A DNA stretch of 18,700 nt from Patescibacteria group bacterium (GTDB taxonomy: Bacteria; Patescibacteriota; Patescibacteriia; WFTA01; S139-112). The translations under genes and the position numbers were made by a program. Positions 15,333-18,700 of the stretch are shown piece after piece (the stretch's first letter is position 1; every line of letters starts with the position of its first letter). Below the pieces are notes generated by a model. That model ran no database searches and was not told the origin of the DNA. It saw only the letters and a list, made by a program, of their open reading frames with translations. The DNA lies in NCBI GenBank assembly GCA_015485715.1, contig WFTA01000017.1, forward strand, positions 1 to 18,700, written 5' to 3'.

Positions 15333-15362
15333 CGAATTTAGAATTTAGAATTTAACTGTAGT

Positions 15363-15611
15363 ATGGGTTGGTTTTCTAAAAAAATTAAATACTATCAGCT
15401 GCGTAGAATATTAAGAAAAATACCTACCAGTATTTTAGATCCTGAAGAAAGAGGGTTTGTGCTGGGGCTTTTTTGGAAATACAAGTCAGGAGGTATTACT
15501 AAACAGGAAGTTGAAAAAGCAATTAAAGAGATGAAATGGGGTGGTGCTGATCCTATTGATCAATACGAAGCAAAGAAAATATATGAAGAGCTAATTAAAT
15601 ATTTTGATTAA
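15363..15611 (+). CDS. Small hypothetical protein, 82 aa
   Basis: I do not recognise this protein. It is a charged, helical, soluble protein with a basic N-terminus (MGWFSKKIKYYQLRRILRK) and an acidic C-terminal helix ending in YEELIKYFD. A central segment, DPEERGFVLGLFWKYKSGG, looks structured. The ATG at 15363 follows the outer arm of the inverted repeat, with TAGAAT at 15339-15344, 18 bases upstream of the start. TAGAAT has the same spacing upstream of proS and mreB. It is followed four bases after its stop by a GTG that probably starts the next gene. Confidence 0.7.
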   Translation: MGWFSKKIKYYQLRRILRKIPTSILDPEERGFVLGLFWKYKSGGITKQEVEKAIKEMKWGGADPIDQYEAKKIYEELIKYFD

Positions 15612-15615
15612 TACA

Positions 15616-16452
15616 GTGGGACGCGAACTGGAACAAATAAACAAAGAATTGAGTGATATTTTTAGGGATCATTCAGAATTTTTGTTGCAAATAGGGGAAA
15701 AAATAGAAAAAATAGAGAAGAGAATTAAAGATATAGATTTTACTGTTAATAAGTTCATTAAAAAATATTTAGAAGTTATTACAAATAAAGATAAGTATAA
15801 GAATGTGCTTACAAAATATGGTGAAAGAATTGATGATCCCCATTCTGATTTTTTTTATTTTTTTGCAATTACTGATGCTGTTTATTCACCAGATGTTCAA
15901 GATATAGAAGATTTATCATATTTTGAGTTAATATCAGAAATTCAAAATGTGCATACTGTAAATAAAATTGTTTATTCCTTTGGTTTTGAAGAAAATTTTT
16001 ATATTGATTTGGGAATCATAAAATATCATAACAGAGAGTATTATATTTTACTCATAAACAATATGCCATATACTTATAAGTATAAAAAAGAAGTAAAAGT
16101 TGGCAATATGGATTGTTTTGTATCTTTTACTGCGCTGTTTGCTAGAGAAGGAACAAGAGATGAAGGTTTTGGATTTCTAAATTCTAATCTCTCAAGAGTT
16201 TTAAAAAGAAATTTACCCAAACCTGAAGATTATAAATCAGAGATATTTGTTTCATATAAACCGTTTGAGAAAGCAAAGAACTTACTTGGATTATTAAATA
16301 GAACTCTTAGAGAGGTAAAAAAAGAAGACGGGTTAAAAATCAAATCTTTAAATGCATTATTAAGAGAAGAATTGGAAAATTTAAAAGAATATCACAAATT
16401 GTTAAATATTGCATATGAAAAATTTTCACAAATGTTAATTAAATCAGATTAA
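15616..16452 (+). CDS. Hypothetical protein with N-terminal coiled coil
   Basis: I do not recognise this protein of about 278 aa. The first 60 residues form an amphipathic, charged coiled-coil-like helix (IGEKIEKIEKRIKDIDF). The middle is rich in aromatic residues and beta-strand-like, with YYILLINNMPYTYKYKKE and DCFVSFTALFAREG. The C-terminal 70 residues are again helical. No signal peptide or membrane segment is evident. The frame has no ATG near its beginning. GTG at 15616 lies four bases after the upstream stop, and TTG at 15604 would overlap that stop by 8 bases. serS begins one base after its stop, so they share a transcript. Its third positions look more AT-rich than those of serS. Confidence 0.7.
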   Translation: MGRELEQINKELSDIFRDHSEFLLQIGEKIEKIEKRIKDIDFTVNKFIKKYLEVITNKDKYKNVLTKYGERIDDPHSDFFYFFAITDAVYSPDVQDIEDLSYFELISEIQNVHTVNKIVYSFGFEENFYIDLGIIKYHNREYYILLINNMPYTYKYKKEVKVGNMDCFVSFTALFAREGTRDEGFGFLNSNLSRVLKRNLPKPEDYKSEIFVSYKPFEKAKNLLGLLNRTLREVKKEDGLKIKSLNALLREELENLKEYHKLLNIAYEKFSQMLIKSD

Positions 16453-16453
16453 T

Positions 16454-17770
16454 ATGCTTGATATAAAGTTTATAAGAGAAAACCCTGATAAAGTAAAACA
16501 AGCAATGAAAAATAGAGGGTGGGATGATAGTGAATTATCTATAGTGGATGATGTTCTGCAGATTGATAAGGAGAGAAGGCGAATACAGCAGGAGCTTGAT
16601 AGTTTGAAAGCTGAGAAAAACAAAGCTTCTAAGCAGATAGGAGCAGGGGGGAATAAAGAAAAAATAATTGAAGAGATGAGAAAAATAGATGCCAGATGTG
16701 ATGAACTTGAACAAAAGATGAAGCACCTGTCTGATAAATTTATTTATCTTTTATACAAAATTCCTAATATTCCAACTGATGATACACCAGTAGGAAAAGA
16801 TGATACAGAAAATGTTGAGATTAGAAAATGGGGCGAGATTCCGCATTTTGGCTTTGAGGTTAAAGATCATCTCGATCTGGGCAGGTCTCTGGATATAATA
16901 GACAATGAAACATCATCTAAAGTAGCAGGTACAAGATTTACATACCTAAAAGGCCCTGCAGCTCTTATCCAGTTTGCTCTTGTGCAGTGGGTGATGGGTG
17001 TTTTAACATCTGAAGAAAAAGTTGCAGAAATTGTAGAAAAGGCAGGATTAGATGTCTCAGTAAAGCCTTTTGTGCCTGTTGTGCCGCCGGTTATGATAAG
17101 GCCAGATGTCTATGTGAGAATGGCGCGCCTTTCAGATGAAGATAAAGATGAAAGATATTATCTTGAAAAAGATGATCTTTATTTGGTAGGAAGCGCTGAG
17201 CATACTCTTGGGCCCATGTATATGGATACTATTTTATCCGAAGATGAGCTTCCTTTGAGGTTTGTCGGGTTTTCTACTTGTTTTAGAAGAGAAGCAGGAT
17301 CATACGGTAAAGATACACGCGGCATTTTAAGGGTTCACCAGTTTGACAAAATAGAGATGGAAAGCTTTACCTTGCCTGAAGATGGTATCAAAGAGCAGGA
17401 GTTTTTAGTGGCTGTACAAGAATACTTAACCCAACAACTGAAAATACCATATAGAGTAGTCCATGTGTGTACAGGGGATATGGGAGGGCCTGATGCAAGG
17501 CAGATAGATCTTGAGATGTGGATGCCCGGCCAGAATAAATACAGAGAGACACACTCTGCAGATTATATGGCTGATTATCAATCAAGAAGACTTATGACAA
17601 GGGTGCGCAGGAAGAGTGGGGGAGTGGAGTATGTGCATATGAATGATGCTACTGCTTTTGCCATAGGTAGAACACTTATAGCTATACTTGAGAACTATCA
17701 ACAAGAAGATGGAACCATCAAAATCCCAAAAGTTCTGGTTCCATATCTAGGATTTGAAATTATTAAATAG
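16454..17770 (+). CDS. serS: Seryl-tRNA synthetase
   Basis: It charges tRNA-Ser with serine. The 438-aa protein begins with MLDIKFIRENPDKVKQAMKNRG and a long antiparallel coiled-coil arm (about residues 30-110) that grips the long variable arm of tRNA-Ser. The class II core has SAE at 247-249 (usually TAE), motif 2 FRREAGSYGKDTRG from F277, ETHSADYMADYQSRR in place of the common EISSCSNFEDFQARR, and motif 3 AFAIGRTLIAILENYQ with R406. The usual NGSG before motif 3 is NDAT (397-400), where Thr can replace the serine-binding Ser. It should be active. It lies between two unknown AT-rich genes, with one base separating it from the upstream one. Confidence 0.96.
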   Translation: MLDIKFIRENPDKVKQAMKNRGWDDSELSIVDDVLQIDKERRRIQQELDSLKAEKNKASKQIGAGGNKEKIIEEMRKIDARCDELEQKMKHLSDKFIYLLYKIPNIPTDDTPVGKDDTENVEIRKWGEIPHFGFEVKDHLDLGRSLDIIDNETSSKVAGTRFTYLKGPAALIQFALVQWVMGVLTSEEKVAEIVEKAGLDVSVKPFVPVVPPVMIRPDVYVRMARLSDEDKDERYYLEKDDLYLVGSAEHTLGPMYMDTILSEDELPLRFVGFSTCFRREAGSYGKDTRGILRVHQFDKIEMESFTLPEDGIKEQEFLVAVQEYLTQQLKIPYRVVHVCTGDMGGPDARQIDLEMWMPGQNKYRETHSADYMADYQSRRLMTRVRRKSGGVEYVHMNDATAFAIGRTLIAILENYQQEDGTIKIPKVLVPYLGFEIIK

Positions 17771-17774
17771 GTTT

Positions 17775-18620
17775 GTGGTAGATGTTATAGCAGAACTTGG
17801 AGATGGGGATAATGAATTTTATAAAAAAATAGTTTATTCATATCTTACAGAATTTGTTTTAAATTTTGAGTTGGATTTTAAATATCTAAAGGCAGGGTTG
17901 TTTGAAGTGCAATTATCCAATCAAGGCAATAGTTTAAAAATAAAAATTCCCATTTCACATGATATTAAAGAAATATATAAAGAAAATAATTACTCTGAAC
18001 ATTGTTTAAAATTATTTAAACCTTTGTTAATAGAATTAGCATCTCTTATTTTAAACCTTAATATGTATTTAATGCTTAATAAAAGTATACCCTATGGTGG
18101 TATTATAGAATATAAGGGTTATAATTATACATTCAAATCCGAAATAAAAGATGAAGTTGAAGAAGGTCAAGTTCCTAATGAAGGAGTATTTATTTTTGAA
18201 GTTAGAAAAACAGGACTTTGGAAAACACAGATGTATAGAATATACAAATTTCCTTTATTAGGTGACGGTAGTTTTGTTACTGATTTAAATGTTGTTTATA
18301 ATATCTTTATCAATATTGACAGAAATCATGAGCTGTTATCACATATATTAAATACATTAATTATAGAACCTAAAATACCATCTGATGAAGTATTTTTAGA
18401 AAAAAGTGTTTACAGACAACCATTTTTGTTTAAGAGAGTTACAAAGACTATTGAGGAGGATCCTTTGATGGGGTTTCCTGCTGAGAGTTATACTGATCAG
18501 GTGGATATTTTAAATTTTGGTCCAGATGGATTGGTTAAAGAAATGTTAGTAGAAATATTAGAAATGTTTAAACATTTAAATATTTTTGTTGGTTTAGTAC
18601 TTCAAAATAAAGTTATCTAA
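17775..18620 (+). CDS. Hypothetical protein, AT-rich orphan gene after serS
   Basis: I do not recognise this protein of about 281 aa. It appears soluble with mixed alpha and beta structure. Notable stretches are LFKPLLIELASLILNLNMYLML (helical, moderately hydrophobic), GVFIFEVRKTGLWKTQMYRIYKF and EEDPLMGFPAESYTDQ. There is no early ATG. GTG at 17775 lies four bases after the serS stop, the same arrangement as the gene at 15616. TTG at 17754 is an alternative that overlaps serS by 17 bases. It is probably the last gene of the serS transcript. Confidence 0.65.
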   Translation: MVDVIAELGDGDNEFYKKIVYSYLTEFVLNFELDFKYLKAGLFEVQLSNQGNSLKIKIPISHDIKEIYKENNYSEHCLKLFKPLLIELASLILNLNMYLMLNKSIPYGGIIEYKGYNYTFKSEIKDEVEEGQVPNEGVFIFEVRKTGLWKTQMYRIYKFPLLGDGSFVTDLNVVYNIFINIDRNHELLSHILNTLIIEPKIPSDEVFLEKSVYRQPFLFKRVTKTIEEDPLMGFPAESYTDQVDILNFGPDGLVKEMLVEILEMFKHLNIFVGLVLQNKVI

Positions 18621-18674
18621 TTTTGCCTAAAAGTGTAAGAAATGTTAAAATAAAGATAAATAATTAGCTAAAAT

Positions 18675-18700
18675 ATGAGAAAAAATAGAGTAAAAAAAAA
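18675..18700 (+). CDS. Possible start of a further gene, cut by the window edge
   Basis: ATG at 18675 opens a frame reading MRKNRVKK up to the edge. A basic N-terminus like this fits a membrane or secreted protein. Only eight codons are visible, and no ribosome binding site is seen, so this is a weak call. The 54 bases between the previous stop and this ATG are AT-rich with no clear terminator. Confidence 0.3.

Noticed and set aside
15363..16452. Toxin-antitoxin pair made of the 82-aa protein and the following gene
   Set aside because: The tight spacing fits, but neither protein shows a known toxin, antitoxin or DNA-binding motif, and the second is long for such a pair. Nothing in the sequence supports the label.
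218..18620. Alternative genetic code with UGA read as glycine, known from some candidate phyla
   Set aside because: Several genes end in TGA at natural family lengths (mrdA, rnhA, the 8219 and 10233 genes), and conserved glycines are encoded by GGN.

Overview
The window is an AT-rich bacterial chromosome segment using the standard code: TGA ends several genes and glycines are GGN. It has compact gene clusters, few Shine-Dalgarno sequences, small versions of core proteins, an archaeal/eukaryal-type prolyl-tRNA synthetase, and dispersed intergenic repeats built from TTTAGAATTT-like words and cttcgccgaag palindromes. Together these suggest a Candidate Phyla Radiation (Patescibacteria) genome. 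That placement is an inference from gene style; no taxonomic marker gene is present.

Layout. Bases 1-217 and 1751-1966 are two copies of one intergenic repeat that ends exactly at the start codons of proS (218-1669) and mreB (1967-3001). A cell-shape and wall-elongation cluster follows: mreB, mreC, an mreD-like membrane gene and the PBP2 transpeptidase gene mrdA (to 6150). No rodA is seen. greA (6239-6730) follows with its own likely promoter. A very GC-rich block at 6786-6900 combines a 27-nt-arm hairpin with a T-tract and a second, interleaved pair of complementary arms; an AT-rich orphan gene (6933-7586) comes after it. Next is a gene-free stretch (7587-8218) holding tRNA-Ser(UGA) and, directly after it, a cluster of degenerate ~32-nt palindromic repeats.

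Bases 8219-12466 form a cell-surface polysaccharide module. It holds an RmlA-type sugar-nucleotide nucleotidyltransferase and three GT4-type glycosyltransferases. One is on the minus strand, convergent with the nucleotidyltransferase gene and divergent from the other two. The 37-bp divergent gap holds a good minus-strand promoter placed so that the transcript should be leaderless.

Bases 12576-15129 look like one operon: a stand-alone receiver protein, recJ and an RNase HI gene with a complete DEDD set. A 183-bp inverted repeat (55-nt arms, 37 bp perfect) fills the gap to 15363. The last block holds an unknown 82-aa gene, an unknown AT-rich gene with a non-ATG start, serS, another unknown AT-rich gene, and possibly the first codons of a further gene at the right edge.

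The recognised genes cover translation (proS, serS, tRNA-Ser), wall growth (mre/PBP2), glycan synthesis, transcript cleavage (greA) and DNA repair (recJ, rnhA). I see no intact transposase, phage gene, CRISPR array or recognisable defence system. The least explained material is the repeat elements and the three AT-rich orphan genes.
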